From contig RFKS01000031.1 of NCBI GenBank assembly GCA_003694205.1, positions 1 to 6,221 on the forward strand: a DNA stretch of 6,221 nucleotides, written 5' to 3'. Positions 1 through 5,816 of the stretch are shown here, one piece after another (position 1 is the stretch's first letter; every line of letters begins with the position of its first letter). Made by a program: the position numbers and the translations under genes. Below the pieces are notes generated by a model, which ran no database searches, had not been told where the DNA came from, and saw only the letters and a program-made list of their open reading frames with translations. The DNA is from Alphaproteobacteria bacterium. GTDB lineage: Bacteria > Pseudomonadota > Alphaproteobacteria > Sphingomonadales > Rhodothalassiaceae.

Positions 1-65
1 CAGTTGGTTAGAGCGCTGGCCTGTCACGCCAGAGGCCGCGGGTTCAAGTCCCGTCACTCCCGCCA
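1..65 (+). tRNA. tRNA-Asp (GTC), 5' end outside window
   Basis: This is the 3' portion of a tRNA. The anticodon stem CTGGC (16-20) pairs with GCCAG (28-32) around the 7-nt loop 21-27, which carries anticodon GTC at 23-25, so it decodes aspartate codons. The T stem 38-42 pairs with 50-54 (one G-U pair) around the loop TTCAAGT (43-49). The 3' acceptor strand CACTCCC (55-61) is followed by discriminator G62 and an encoded CCA (63-65). The D loop and the 3' D-stem strand are visible at 1-14. The 5' acceptor strand and the start of the D arm lie outside the window. Discriminator G and anticodon GTC agree with bacterial tRNA-Asp. Confidence 0.96.
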
Positions 66-92
66 CTTTCCCAAACCCCGCCATACCCGCCG

Positions 93-128
93 GCCGCGGC
101 GAATTGCCACGGCAGGAGCGGCTTTTTT
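93..128 (+). terminator. possible Rho-independent terminator after tRNA-Asp
   Basis: GCCGC at 93-97 can pair with GCGGC at 118-122, directly followed by six T (123-128). The enclosed bases contain a further small GGC/GCC stem (98-100 with 106-108). The stem is short and the enclosed segment is 20 nt, so this is weaker than a textbook terminator. Its position 28 nt after the tRNA CCA fits ending tRNA transcription. Confidence 0.42.
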
Positions 129-139
129 GGAGGCACGCG

Positions 140-164
140 CGATGTACCGCTCCAGGCGGCATCG
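140..164. repeat. imperfect inverted repeat between tRNA-Asp and nuoA
   Basis: CGATG (140-144) pairs with CATCG (160-164), and CCGC (147-150) pairs with GCGG (156-159). A 2-nt bulge (145-146) sits on one side and a 5-nt loop at the top. No T tract follows on either strand, so it is not a clear terminator. It could be an RNA hairpin, a protein site or chance in GC-rich DNA. Confidence 0.3.
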
Positions 165-216
165 GACGGCCCATGCGACGACTCGCTCCGGGCCACGAAA
201 AAAAGGCGTCAAGGCT

Positions 217-244
217 TTGATTGCGGGTTGATGTTTGATATAGC
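217..244 (+). promoter_or_regulatory. weak candidate promoter for the nuo operon
   Basis: A TTGATT hexamer (217-222) is separated by 16 nt from TATAGC (239-244), each matching four of six positions of the housekeeping sigma consensus. It is the only AT-rich stretch between the tRNA and nuoA, and the operon needs a promoter here unless it is read through from upstream. The match is weak and other spacings are possible. A start at about 250 would fall inside the hairpin at 243-268. Confidence 0.25.
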
Positions 245-268
245 GCCTGCCAAGACTCGGGCAGGCGC
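243..268. repeat. perfect 9-bp inverted repeat upstream of nuoA
   Basis: GCGCCTGCC (243-251) is the exact reverse complement of GGCAGGCGC (260-268), with an 8-nt spacer. It lies 79 nt before the nuoA start. No T tract follows on the + strand (AGCGGATG) or on the - strand, so a simple terminator is unlikely. A leader-RNA hairpin that stabilises or attenuates the nuo transcript, or an operator for a dimeric regulator, are both possible; the sequence does not decide. Confidence 0.6.
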
Positions 269-347
269 AGCGGATGTCGCTCGGGTCTCCTGCGCCCGCG
301 GGGGCACAGTGCTGACACGTCCGTCCACCCTCTGGCGGAGACATTCC

Positions 348-713
348 GTGGAAGACCTGCTCGTCGACTATCTGCCGATCCTCATCTTTCTCGGGGTCGC
401 GGTCGCCTTTTCGCTCGTATTCGTCGGTGCCGCCTATTTCATCGCCGAACAGCGGCCGGACGTGGAAAAGCTATCGGCCTACGAGTCGGGCTTCGAGGCC
501 TTCTCCGATTCCCGCTCGCAGTTCGACGTCCGCTTCTATCTCGTCTCGATCCTTTTCATCATTTTCGACCTCGAGGTCGCCTTTCTCTTTCCCTGGGCGG
601 TCTCGCTCGGTGCGATCGGGGTTTACGGCTACTGGTCGATGATGGTCTTCCTTGCCGTGCTCACCGTTGGCTTCATGTACGAATGGAAGAAGGGGGCCTT
701 GGAATGGGAGTAG
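348..713 (+). CDS. nuoA: NADH-quinone oxidoreductase subunit A
   Basis: NuoA (ND3 homologue) is a small membrane-arm subunit of complex I next to the quinone cavity; its first loop closes over the site. The reading frame is open from 228, but GTG at 348 is chosen: GGAG (337-340) lies 7 nt upstream, the product is 121 residues as usual for the family, and the extra 40 residues are not NuoA-like and would overlap the leader hairpin. Three membrane segments are visible (about residues 8-32, 62-84, 88-110). The loop has [10 protein letters not shown] (43-52), where ND3 and most alphaproteobacterial homologues have ECG; here residue 47 is Ser, as in E. coli. The conserved acidic pair in [13 protein letters not shown] is D74 and E76. 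The last 10 nt overlap nuoB, suggesting coupled translation. Confidence 0.95.
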   Translation: MEDLLVDYLPILIFLGVAVAFSLVFVGAAYFIAEQRPDVEKLSAYESGFEAFSDSRSQFDVRFYLVSILFIIFDLEVAFLFPWAVSLGAIGVYGYWSMMVFLAVLTVGFMYEWKKGALEWE

Positions 714-1246
714 AAAGCGGTCTCTCGGCGGCGGCGGCCAAGGCGGCCGAGGGCGATGCCTTCTTCCGCGATGTCAATGCCGAACTCGCCGACAAGGGTT
801 TTCTCGTCACCCGCGCCGAGGATCTCATCCACTGGGCCCGCACCGGCTCGCTGTGGTGGATGACCTTCGGGCTCGCCTGCTGCGCGGTCGAGATGATGCA
901 CACAAGCATGCCGCGCTACGACCTCGAGCGCTTCGGCGTCGCGCCGCGGGCCTCGCCACGGCAATCGGACGTGATCATCGTCGCCGGCACGCTGTGCAAC
1001 AAGATGGCGCCGGCGATGCGGCGGGTCTATGACCAGATGTCCGAGCCGCGCTATGTCATCTCGATGGGAAGCTGCGCCAATGGCGGCGGCTACTATCACT
1101 ACAGCTACTCGGTGGTGCGCGGCTGCGATCGCATCGTTCCGGTCGATATCTATGTGCCGGGCTGTCCGCCGACCGCCGAGGCACTGCTTTACGGAATTCT
1201 GCAGTTGCAGCGGAAGATTCGCCGCACCGGAACGCTCCGGCGCTAG
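704..1246 (+). CDS. nuoB: NADH-quinone oxidoreductase subunit B (cluster N2)
   Basis: NuoB (PSST/20-kDa homologue) carries cluster N2, the [4Fe-4S] centre that hands electrons to quinone at the NuoB/NuoD interface. The 180-residue product shows all four ligands: the tandem pair C59-C60 in [11 protein letters not shown]124 in [20 protein letters not shown], and C154 in [20 protein letters not shown] (95-103) is also a conserved family stretch. ATG 704 is preferred to ATG 683 because AGGGGG (691-696) stands 7 nt before it. It starts inside nuoA (10-nt overlap). The N-terminal 25 or so residues are Ala-rich and variable, as usual. The C terminus is basic ([10 protein letters not shown]). Nothing suggests loss of function. 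Confidence 0.97.
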   Translation: MGVESGLSAAAAKAAEGDAFFRDVNAELADKGFLVTRAEDLIHWARTGSLWWMTFGLACCAVEMMHTSMPRYDLERFGVAPRASPRQSDVIIVAGTLCNKMAPAMRRVYDQMSEPRYVISMGSCANGGGYYHYSYSVVRGCDRIVPVDIYVPGCPPTAEALLYGILQLQRKIRRTGTLRR

Positions 1247-1279
1247 GCTATGGAAGCAGGGGAGTCGGGAACGCAAGCC

Positions 1280-1894
1280 ATGAGCGCGCTGGAAACATTG
1301 GGCAAGCATATCGAGGCCGGGCTCGCGCACGAGGTCACCGGCTTCTCGGTCGCGCGAGGCGAGCTCACCGTCCATGCGCGCGCCGACCAGATCGTCAAGG
1401 TGCTGACTTTCCTGCGCGACGATTCCGAATGCCGGTTTCGCACGCTGGTCGATATCTGCGGCGTCGATTGGCCCGAGCGCGAGAAGCGCTTCGATGTCGT
1501 CTATCACCTGCTCTCGATGCACCTCAACCAGCGGATCCGGGTCAAGGTCGAGGTCGACGAGGAGACGCCGATCCCATCGGTCACCGGCGTTTTCTCCGCC
1601 GCCGGCTGGTTCGAGCGCGAATTGTGGGACTTGTTCGGGGTCATGGTCTCGGACCACCCCGATCTCAGGCGCATCCTGACCGACTACGGCTTCGAGGGGC
1701 ACCCGCTGCGCAAGGACTTCCCGCTCTCGGGTTTCGTCGAGCTGCGCTATGACGAAGAGCAGAAGCGCGTCGTCTACGAGCCCGTAGAGCTCATGCAGGA
1801 ATTTCGCAGTTTCGACTTCCTGAGCCCCTGGGAGGGGGCGCAATACATCCTGCCCGGTGACGAGAAGGCGGGCGCGACGGAGGAGCCGGAGTGA
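1280..1894 (+). CDS. nuoC: NADH-quinone oxidoreductase subunit C (30-kDa type)
   Basis: NuoC is a peripheral-arm subunit without cofactors that packs against NuoD. The 204-residue product contains the family core: [10 protein letters not shown] (44-53), [20 protein letters not shown] (57-76), then the 30-kDa signature from [10 protein letters not shown] (112-121) through [20 protein letters not shown] (125-144) to KDFPLSGF. It is a separate gene, not the NuoCD fusion of enterobacteria. The start is uncertain. ATG 1280 gives an N terminus ([11 protein letters not shown]) resembling relatives and has a GGGA-type site (1267-1270) 9 nt upstream. An in-frame ATG at 1250, 3 nt after the nuoB stop, would add 10 residues but has no clear ribosome site. 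The stop TGA shares its last base with the nuoD ATG. Confidence 0.95.
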   Translation: MSALETLGKHIEAGLAHEVTGFSVARGELTVHARADQIVKVLTFLRDDSECRFRTLVDICGVDWPEREKRFDVVYHLLSMHLNQRIRVKVEVDEETPIPSVTGVFSAAGWFERELWDLFGVMVSDHPDLRRILTDYGFEGHPLRKDFPLSGFVELRYDEEQKRVVYEPVELMQEFRSFDFLSPWEGAQYILPGDEKAGATEEPE

Positions 1895-3093
1895 TGGCCA
1901 GCGTCGTCCAGAAAAGTGATGAAAGGCGCATTCGCAACTTTCATCTCAATTTCGGCCCGCAGCACCCGGCGGCGCATGGTGTCTTGCGCCTCATACTCGA
2001 GCTCGACGGCGAGGTCGTCGAGCGCGCCGATCCGCATGTCGGCTTGCTCCATCGCGGTACCGAGAAGCTGATCGAGCACAAGACCTATCTGCAGGCGATC
2101 GGCTATTTCGACCGGCTCGACTATGCCGCACCGATGAATCAGGAGCACGCCTTCGTGCTCGCCATCGAGAAGGCGCTCGGCATCACACCGCCCGAGCGCG
2201 GGCAGTATATCCGCGTCCTCTATGCCGAGCTGACGCGGATCATGAACCACATTCTCAACCTCACCACCCATGCCATGGATGTCGGGGCGCTGACCCCGAT
2301 CCTGTGGGGGTTCGAGGAGCGCGAGACCCTGTGCGAGTTCTATGAGCGCGCTTCGGGCTCGCGCATGCATGCGAAATACTTCCGCCCTGGTGGCGTGCAT
2401 CAGGATCTGCCCCCGGATCTGATCGAGGACATCTGGAACTGGACCGAGAAGTTTCCGCGCGTCATCGACGATATCGCGACGCTCCTGGTCGAGAATCGCA
2501 TCTTCAAGCAGCGCAATGTCGATATCGGTGTGCTGACGCAGGAGCAGGCGTTCGATCTCGGACTTTCCGGGCCGATGCTGCGCGCCACCGGCCTCGCCTG
2601 GGATCTGCGCAAGGCGCAACCCTATGACGTCTATGACCGCATGGACTTCGACATTCCGGTCGGCAGGCACGGCGACGCCTATGACCGGTTCATGGTGCGG
2701 ATGGAGGAGATGCGACAATCGCTCCGCATCATGCGCCAGTGCATCGAAGAGATGCCCGAGGGGCCGGTTCTGACCGAAGATCGCAAGGTGGCGCCGCCGC
2801 GCCGCGGCGAGATGAAGCGCTCGATGGAGGCGCTCATCCATCACTTCAAGCTCTATACCGAGGGCTTCAAGGTGCCTGCAGGTGAGGTCTATGCGGCGGT
2901 CGAGGCACCGAAGGGCGAATTTGGCGTCTATCTCGTCTCCGACGGCACCAACAAGCCCTATCGCTGCAAGATCCGGGCTCCCGGATTCGTCCATCTGCAG
3001 GCGATGGACACGATGCTGCGCGGCCACATGCTCGCCGACGTACCGGCCGTGCTTGGCTCGATCGACATCGTGTTCGGCGAGGTCGACCGCTAG
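1894..3093 (+). CDS. nuoD: NADH-quinone oxidoreductase subunit D (49-kDa type)
   Basis: NuoD forms the quinone-binding cavity together with NuoB and is related to the large subunit of [NiFe] hydrogenases, but lacks the metal-site cysteines. The 399-residue product is nearly collinear with mitochondrial 49-kDa proteins. The quinone-site residues are H28 in [10 protein letters not shown] (21-30) and Y77 in YFDRLDY (71-77), 49 residues apart as in the bovine and Thermus proteins. Other family blocks are [20 protein letters not shown] (51-70), [38 protein letters not shown] and the C terminus FGEVDR. ATG 1894 overlaps the nuoC stop (TGATG). A GTG directly before it (1891) could add one residue. 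GGAGG (1879-1883) is a good ribosome site. Confidence 0.98.
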   Translation: MASVVQKSDERRIRNFHLNFGPQHPAAHGVLRLILELDGEVVERADPHVGLLHRGTEKLIEHKTYLQAIGYFDRLDYAAPMNQEHAFVLAIEKALGITPPERGQYIRVLYAELTRIMNHILNLTTHAMDVGALTPILWGFEERETLCEFYERASGSRMHAKYFRPGGVHQDLPPDLIEDIWNWTEKFPRVIDDIATLLVENRIFKQRNVDIGVLTQEQAFDLGLSGPMLRATGLAWDLRKAQPYDVYDRMDFDIPVGRHGDAYDRFMVRMEEMRQSLRIMRQCIEEMPEGPVLTEDRKVAPPRRGEMKRSMEALIHHFKLYTEGFKVPAGEVYAAVEAPKGEFGVYLVSDGTNKPYRCKIRAPGFVHLQAMDTMLRGHMLADVPAVLGSIDIVFGEVDR

Positions 3094-3112
3094 GAAGAGG
3101 AACAAGAAACGC

Positions 3113-3706
3113 ATGCTGGACGTGATCGAAAGCGGTGGTCCCTTCGCCTTTACCGAGGCGAACCGGAAGCGCGCCGACGCCATCATCGCGAAGTATCCCG
3201 CCGGTCGGCAGCGCTCGGCGGTGATGGGGCTGCTTTACCTCGCGCAGGAGCAAAATGGCGGCTGGGTGAGCCGCGAGGCGCTCGAGCATGTGGCGGACTA
3301 TCTCGGTCTCACCCGTATCCAGGTGCTCGAGGTCGCCACATTCTACACGATGTACAATCTCAAGCCCATCGGTCGCCACCATGTGCAGGTCTGCGGCACG
3401 ACGCCCTGCTGGCTCCGTGGCGCAGACGAGGTCATGCGCGCCTGCAGGGACTTCGGGCTCGAGAAGGGGAGGTCGACCGAGGACGGCCTCTTTCACCTGA
3501 GCGAGGTCGAGTGTCTCGGCGCCTGCGTCAATGCGCCCATGGTGCAGATCAATGCCGATTATTTCGAGGACCTCGATTACGAGCGGATGACCGCGATCCT
3601 TGAGGCGCTCAAGCGCGGCGAGACACCGAAGCCGGGGCCGCAGGTGGACCGGCAGTTCGCGGCGCCCGAGGGCGGCCCGACGACCTTGAAGGAGCATGTG
3701 AAATGA
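3113..3706 (+). CDS. nuoE: NADH-quinone oxidoreductase subunit E (cluster N1a)
   Basis: NuoE (24-kDa homologue) is part of the NADH-oxidising module with NuoF and NuoG and holds the [2Fe-2S] cluster N1a. The thioredoxin-like ligand pattern is complete: C94 and C99 in VQVCGTTPCW (C-x4-C), C134 and C138 in VECLGACVNAP (C-x3-C). The helical N-terminal part has the usual RQRSAVMGLLYLAQEQNGGW and VLEVATFYTMYN blocks. The frame is open from 2882, but the upstream part is nuoD read out of frame, so the start is ATG 3113, 19 nt after the nuoD stop, with GAGG at 3097-3100 as a somewhat distant ribosome site. The product is 197 residues, with a short Pro-rich tail rather than the long C-terminal extension seen in some rhizobial NuoE proteins. 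The stop overlaps the next start (ATGA). Confidence 0.96.
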   Translation: MLDVIESGGPFAFTEANRKRADAIIAKYPAGRQRSAVMGLLYLAQEQNGGWVSREALEHVADYLGLTRIQVLEVATFYTMYNLKPIGRHHVQVCGTTPCWLRGADEVMRACRDFGLEKGRSTEDGLFHLSEVECLGACVNAPMVQINADYFEDLDYERMTAILEALKRGETPKPGPQVDRQFAAPEGGPTTLKEHVK

Positions 3707-3897
3707 AGACGCGGTCGTTCCTCGTTCTCGCCGGCACCCTGTTTCTGATCGGCGTGATCAATCTGGTATTTTGGTCCGAAAATGCCTCTAACGGAAATCT
3801 TGTCATTGGATTGACCTTCCTGCCGGCAAGCGCGGTCTGGTTCCTGCTCGCCGCTCGCCAGCGGCGCATTGAGAAGGGCATGGGCAGAAAATGCTAA
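3703..3897 (+). CDS. small two-helix membrane protein between nuoE and nuoF
   Basis: I do not recognise a named family for this 64-residue protein. It has two hydrophobic stretches long enough to span the membrane, about residues 5-24 ([20 protein letters not shown]) and 33-50 ([18 protein letters not shown]), joined by a short polar turn (SENASNGN). A basic N terminus (MKTR) and a strongly basic tail ([12 protein letters not shown]) predict both ends in the cytoplasm. The gene looks real: ATG 3703 overlaps the nuoE stop by ATGA, GGAG (3691-3694) is 8 nt upstream, and its TAA (3895-3897) overlaps the nuoF start by 7 nt. Hand counts of 3721-3840 give about 53% GC, lower than adjacent nuo genes. 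Its position suggests co-expression with the NADH module. Assembly factor, accessory subunit or unrelated hitchhiker are all guesses. Confidence 0.8.
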   Translation: MKTRSFLVLAGTLFLIGVINLVFWSENASNGNLVIGLTFLPASAVWFLLAARQRRIEKGMGRKC

Positions 3898-5186
3898 GTG
3901 ACAAGGACCGCATCTTCACCAATCTCTACGGCTATGAGGATTGGGGCGTCGACGCCGCGATGAAGCGCGGCGACTGGGACGGCACCCGCGAGATCATGGC
4001 CAAGGGGCAGGACTGGATCATCGGGCAGGTGAAGGACTCCGGCCTGCGCGGCCGCGGCGGTGCCGGCTTTCCGACCGGGCTCAAATGGTCCTTTATGCCC
4101 AAGGAAAGCCCGGACGGGCGTCCGAGCTATCTCGTCATCAATGCCGACGAATCGGAGCCTGGCACGTGCAAGGACCGCGAGATCATCCGTCATGATCCGC
4201 ACAAGCTGATCGAGGGCGCGCTTCTTGCGGGCTACGCCATGCGGGCGCGCGCCGCCTATATCTACATCCGCGGCGAGTTCGTGCGCGAGGCCGAACGGCT
4301 CGAGGCGGCGATCGCCCAGGCCTATGACAAGGGTTTTATCGGCAAGAACGCTTGCGGTTCGGGCTATGATTTCGATGTCTATGTCCACCGCGGCGCCGGC
4401 GCCTATATCTGCGGCGAGGAAACCGCGCTCATCGAAAGCCTCGAGGGCAAGAAGGGCCAGCCACGGCTCAAGCCTCCCTTTCCCGCCAATGTCGGTGTCT
4501 GGGGCTGTCCGACGACGGTCAACAATGTCGAGTCGATCGCGGTCACGCCAACCATCCTGCGCCGCGGCGCCGACTGGTTCTCAAGCCTCGGGCGGCCGAA
4601 CAACACCGGCACCAAGCTCTTTTGCATCTCCGGCCATGTGAACCGGCCGTGCACGGTCGAGGAAGAGATGAGCATTCCGCTCAAGGAGCTCATCGAGCGT
4701 CATGCCGGCGGTGTCCGCGGTGGCTGGGACAATCTGCTTGCAGTCATCCCGGGAGGCTCTTCGGTGCCGCTCATTCCGAAATCCATCTGCGACGACGTGC
4801 TGATGGATTTCGACTCGCTCAAGGAGGTTCAGTCCGGGCTCGGCACGGCGGCGGTCATCGTCATGGACAAATCGACCGACATTGTGCGGGCGATCGCGCG
4901 CATCAGCTATTTCTATAAACATGAGTCCTGCGGCCAGTGCACGCCCTGTCGTGAGGGCACAGGCTGGATGTGGCGGGTGATGGAGCGGCTCGCTGCCGGC
5001 CGCGCCGAGAAACACGAGATCGACATGCTGCTCGACGTGACGAAGCAGGTCGAGGGACACACGATTTGCGCGCTCGGCGATGCCGCGGCCTGGCCGATCC
5101 AGGGGCTGATCCGGCATTTCCGCGACGAGATCGAGCGCCGCATCGACGCCCGCGCGGCCGGGTCACAGGCCGTGGCGGCGGAATAG
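3891..5186 (+). CDS. nuoF: NADH-quinone oxidoreductase subunit F (NADH/FMN/N3)
   Basis: NuoF (51-kDa homologue) oxidises NADH, passes a hydride to FMN and then electrons to cluster N3. The 431-residue product is full length. The Gly-rich nucleotide site is [16 protein letters not shown] (51-66), followed by [17 protein letters not shown] (83-99). The second conserved block is [19 protein letters not shown] (168-186) and [12 protein letters not shown]. The N3 [4Fe-4S] ligands are C347, C350 and C353 in [15 protein letters not shown] and C393 in [16 protein letters not shown]. The start ATG 3891 lies within the end of the small membrane-protein gene (7-nt overlap), with AAGGG at 3874-3878 as a moderate ribosome site. 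The gene ends normally at TAG 5184-5186, so the block that follows did not damage it. Confidence 0.98.
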   Translation: MLSDKDRIFTNLYGYEDWGVDAAMKRGDWDGTREIMAKGQDWIIGQVKDSGLRGRGGAGFPTGLKWSFMPKESPDGRPSYLVINADESEPGTCKDREIIRHDPHKLIEGALLAGYAMRARAAYIYIRGEFVREAERLEAAIAQAYDKGFIGKNACGSGYDFDVYVHRGAGAYICGEETALIESLEGKKGQPRLKPPFPANVGVWGCPTTVNNVESIAVTPTILRRGADWFSSLGRPNNTGTKLFCISGHVNRPCTVEEEMSIPLKELIERHAGGVRGGWDNLLAVIPGGSSVPLIPKSICDDVLMDFDSLKEVQSGLGTAAVIVMDKSTDIVRAIARISYFYKHESCGQCTPCREGTGWMWRVMERLAAGRAEKHEIDMLLDVTKQVEGHTICALGDAAAWPIQGLIRHFRDEIERRIDARAAGSQAVAAE

Positions 5187-5191
5187 GGGAG
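5185..5191 (+). promoter_or_regulatory. strong ribosome binding site before the left nuoG-start copy
   Basis: AGGGGAG overlaps the nuoF stop codon and lies 10 nt before ATG 5202. The distance and sequence are right for a nuoG ribosome site directly after nuoF, but the ATG it serves now opens only a 75-codon frame. This supports the view that nuoG once began here. Confidence 0.5.
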
Positions 5192-5201
5192 CGGCGGTAA
5201 G

Positions 5202-5215
5202 ATGCCGAAGCTGAC
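5202..5215 (+). repeat. 14-nt direct repeat, left copy (nuoG start sequence)
   Basis: ATGCCGAAGCTGAC here is identical to the first 14 nt of nuoG at 5803-5816. It encodes Met-Pro-Lys-Leu plus the first two bases of a Thr codon, and then the sequence diverges. The copies are 601 nt apart in the same orientation, flanking the DUF4160/DUF2442 genes. Confidence 0.9.
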
Positions 5216-5429
5216 AAGCATATTGACCCTGGAGCAGCAAGTTCTGCGGGCTCGCGGCGGGGAGGCGGATCATGCCGACAATCGAGCGGATCGGGCCCTA
5301 TCGCTTCTTTTTTTACGCGAACGAGGGAGCCGAACCTCCTCATGTTCATGTCCAGCGCGATCGCGCTCTGGCAAAGTTCTGGCTGCTTCCCGTGGCGCTC
5401 GCCTCAAGTACGCGGTTTGCGCCGCATGA
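5202..5429 (+). pseudogene. orphan frame from the duplicated nuoG start
   Basis: Starting at the left repeat copy, the frame gives MPKLT and then about 70 residues unlike NuoG, rich in Arg, Ala and Ser, most of it overlapping the DUF4160 gene in another frame. After the repeat, the segment around 5241-5262 has a loose resemblance to nuoG codons for VLQACEQAG (here VLRARGG), which might be a decayed nuoG fragment or chance. It could still be translated as a leader from the strong upstream ribosome site, and so affect translation of the DUF4160 gene. I do not consider it a functional protein gene. Confidence 0.4.
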
Positions 5430-5514
5430 GCTGAAGGAGTTGCTGGAAATCGTGGCAGACCGCGGCGACGTTTTTCTGGAGGAGTGGAATGAGTTCTTTG
5501 GCAACGGCGCATGA
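5272..5514 (+). CDS. DUF4160 domain protein
   Basis: This 80-residue protein matches the DUF4160 family across its whole length. The family hallmarks are MPTI at the N terminus, RFFFYANE (11-18), EPPHVHV (21-27) with two conserved histidines H24 and H26, AKFWLLPVALA (34-44) and EEWNEFF (70-76). Biochemical function is not established. The family is usually found next to DUF2442 genes, as here, and the pair is often described as toxin-antitoxin-like on the basis of size and gene arrangement only. ATG 5272 has GGGGAGG (5259-5265) 6 nt upstream. It is in the same orientation as nuo, with no visible promoter of its own, so it is probably read from the nuo transcript. A run of seven T (5308-5314) lies in the Phe-Phe-Phe codons. 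It overlaps the next gene by 26 nt. Confidence 0.88.
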   Translation: MPTIERIGPYRFFFYANEGAEPPHVHVQRDRALAKFWLLPVALASSTRFAPHELKELLEIVADRGDVFLEEWNEFFGNGA

Positions 5515-5773
5515 AGCACGGGCTCTCGAAGTCCGCTGTACCGACGACGAGCTGATCGTAAGGCTCACGGATGGCCGGAAGCTGTCGGCGCCGCTTGCAT
5601 GGTTCCCACGTCTATCCCGGGCCACGGCGCAACAGCGCAATTCATTTGAACTGCTTGGCGAGGGCGAAGGAATTCACTGGCCGGAGGTTGATGAAGACAT
5701 CAGTATTGCCGGTCTTCTGGCTGGAATTCCGTCGGTGGAGGCACGACGCGACAAGACAGCAAGATCCGCCTGA
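5489..5773 (+). CDS. DUF2442 domain protein
   Basis: This 94-residue protein matches DUF2442: [20 protein letters not shown] (20-39) continuing PRL, then [20 protein letters not shown] (50-69) with [10 protein letters not shown] (70-79). DUF2442 domains elsewhere can carry a helix-turn-helix domain at the C terminus; this one ends about 15 residues after the domain and has none, so DNA binding cannot be claimed. Partnered with DUF4160 it may act as the antidote-like or regulatory member, but this is inference. ATG 5489 lies inside the DUF4160 gene, with GGAGG (5478-5482) 6 nt upstream. The 26-nt overlap means the two products are made from one message, probably with coupled translation. It ends 29 nt before nuoG. 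Confidence 0.88.
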   Translation: MSSLATAHEARALEVRCTDDELIVRLTDGRKLSAPLAWFPRLSRATAQQRNSFELLGEGEGIHWPEVDEDISIAGLLAGIPSVEARRDKTARSA

Positions 5774-5802
5774 CAGGATGCGCAGATAACGAGAGTGAAC
5801 TC

Positions 5803-5816
5803 ATGCCGAAGCTGAC
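5803..5816 (+). repeat. 14-nt direct repeat, right copy (true nuoG start)
   Basis: This copy is continuous with the intact nuoG frame. The base before it (C) and the base after it (G) differ from the left copy (G and A), so the identity is exactly 14 nt. Confidence 0.9.

Larger units (their letters stand above)
5202..5802 (+). other. inferred ~601-nt inserted block at the nuoG start
   Basis: The interval from the left to the right copy of the nuoG start sequence is 601 nt and holds the DUF4160/DUF2442 pair. Removing it would join nuoF to nuoG with a 15-nt gap and a strong ribosome site. Six sampled 60-nt lines inside average about 59% GC by hand count, against 63-70% in sampled lines of nuoF and nuoG. 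No terminal inverted repeats, transposase or integrase are present, so this is not an ordinary insertion sequence. Insertion is inferred from the duplication and the gene content; the boundary could be shifted by up to 14 nt because of the repeat. Confidence 0.55.

Noticed and set aside
4..231. 75-codon plus-strand frame starting in the tRNA
   Set aside because: It begins inside tRNA-Asp, is Arg/His-rich as expected from random GC-rich sequence, and has no ribosome site.
228..347. 40-residue N-terminal extension of NuoA from ATG 228 or 231
   Set aside because: The extension is not NuoA-like, would run through the leader hairpin, and a GTG with a well-spaced GGAG gives the normal family length.
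629..1843. Long open frame on the minus strand opposite nuoB and nuoC (404 codons)
   Set aside because: It is antisense to genes with complete family motifs, and its residue composition mirrors the high-GC third codon position of the real strand. The same applies to the 470-codon minus frame opposite nuoD (1774-3186).
1891..1894. GTG 1891 as the start of nuoD
   Set aside because: The ATG immediately after it is in the same frame and is the more likely start; the difference is one residue.
5223..5251. Promoter in front of the DUF4160 gene (TTGACC at 5223-5228)
   Set aside because: No acceptable -10 element lies 16-18 nt downstream; the sequence there is GC-rich.
5202..5802. Insertion sequence or MITE between nuoF and nuoG
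   Set aside because: No transposase frame is present, and the ends next to the direct repeat (AAGCATATTG on the left, GAGTGAACTC on the right) are not inverted copies of each other.
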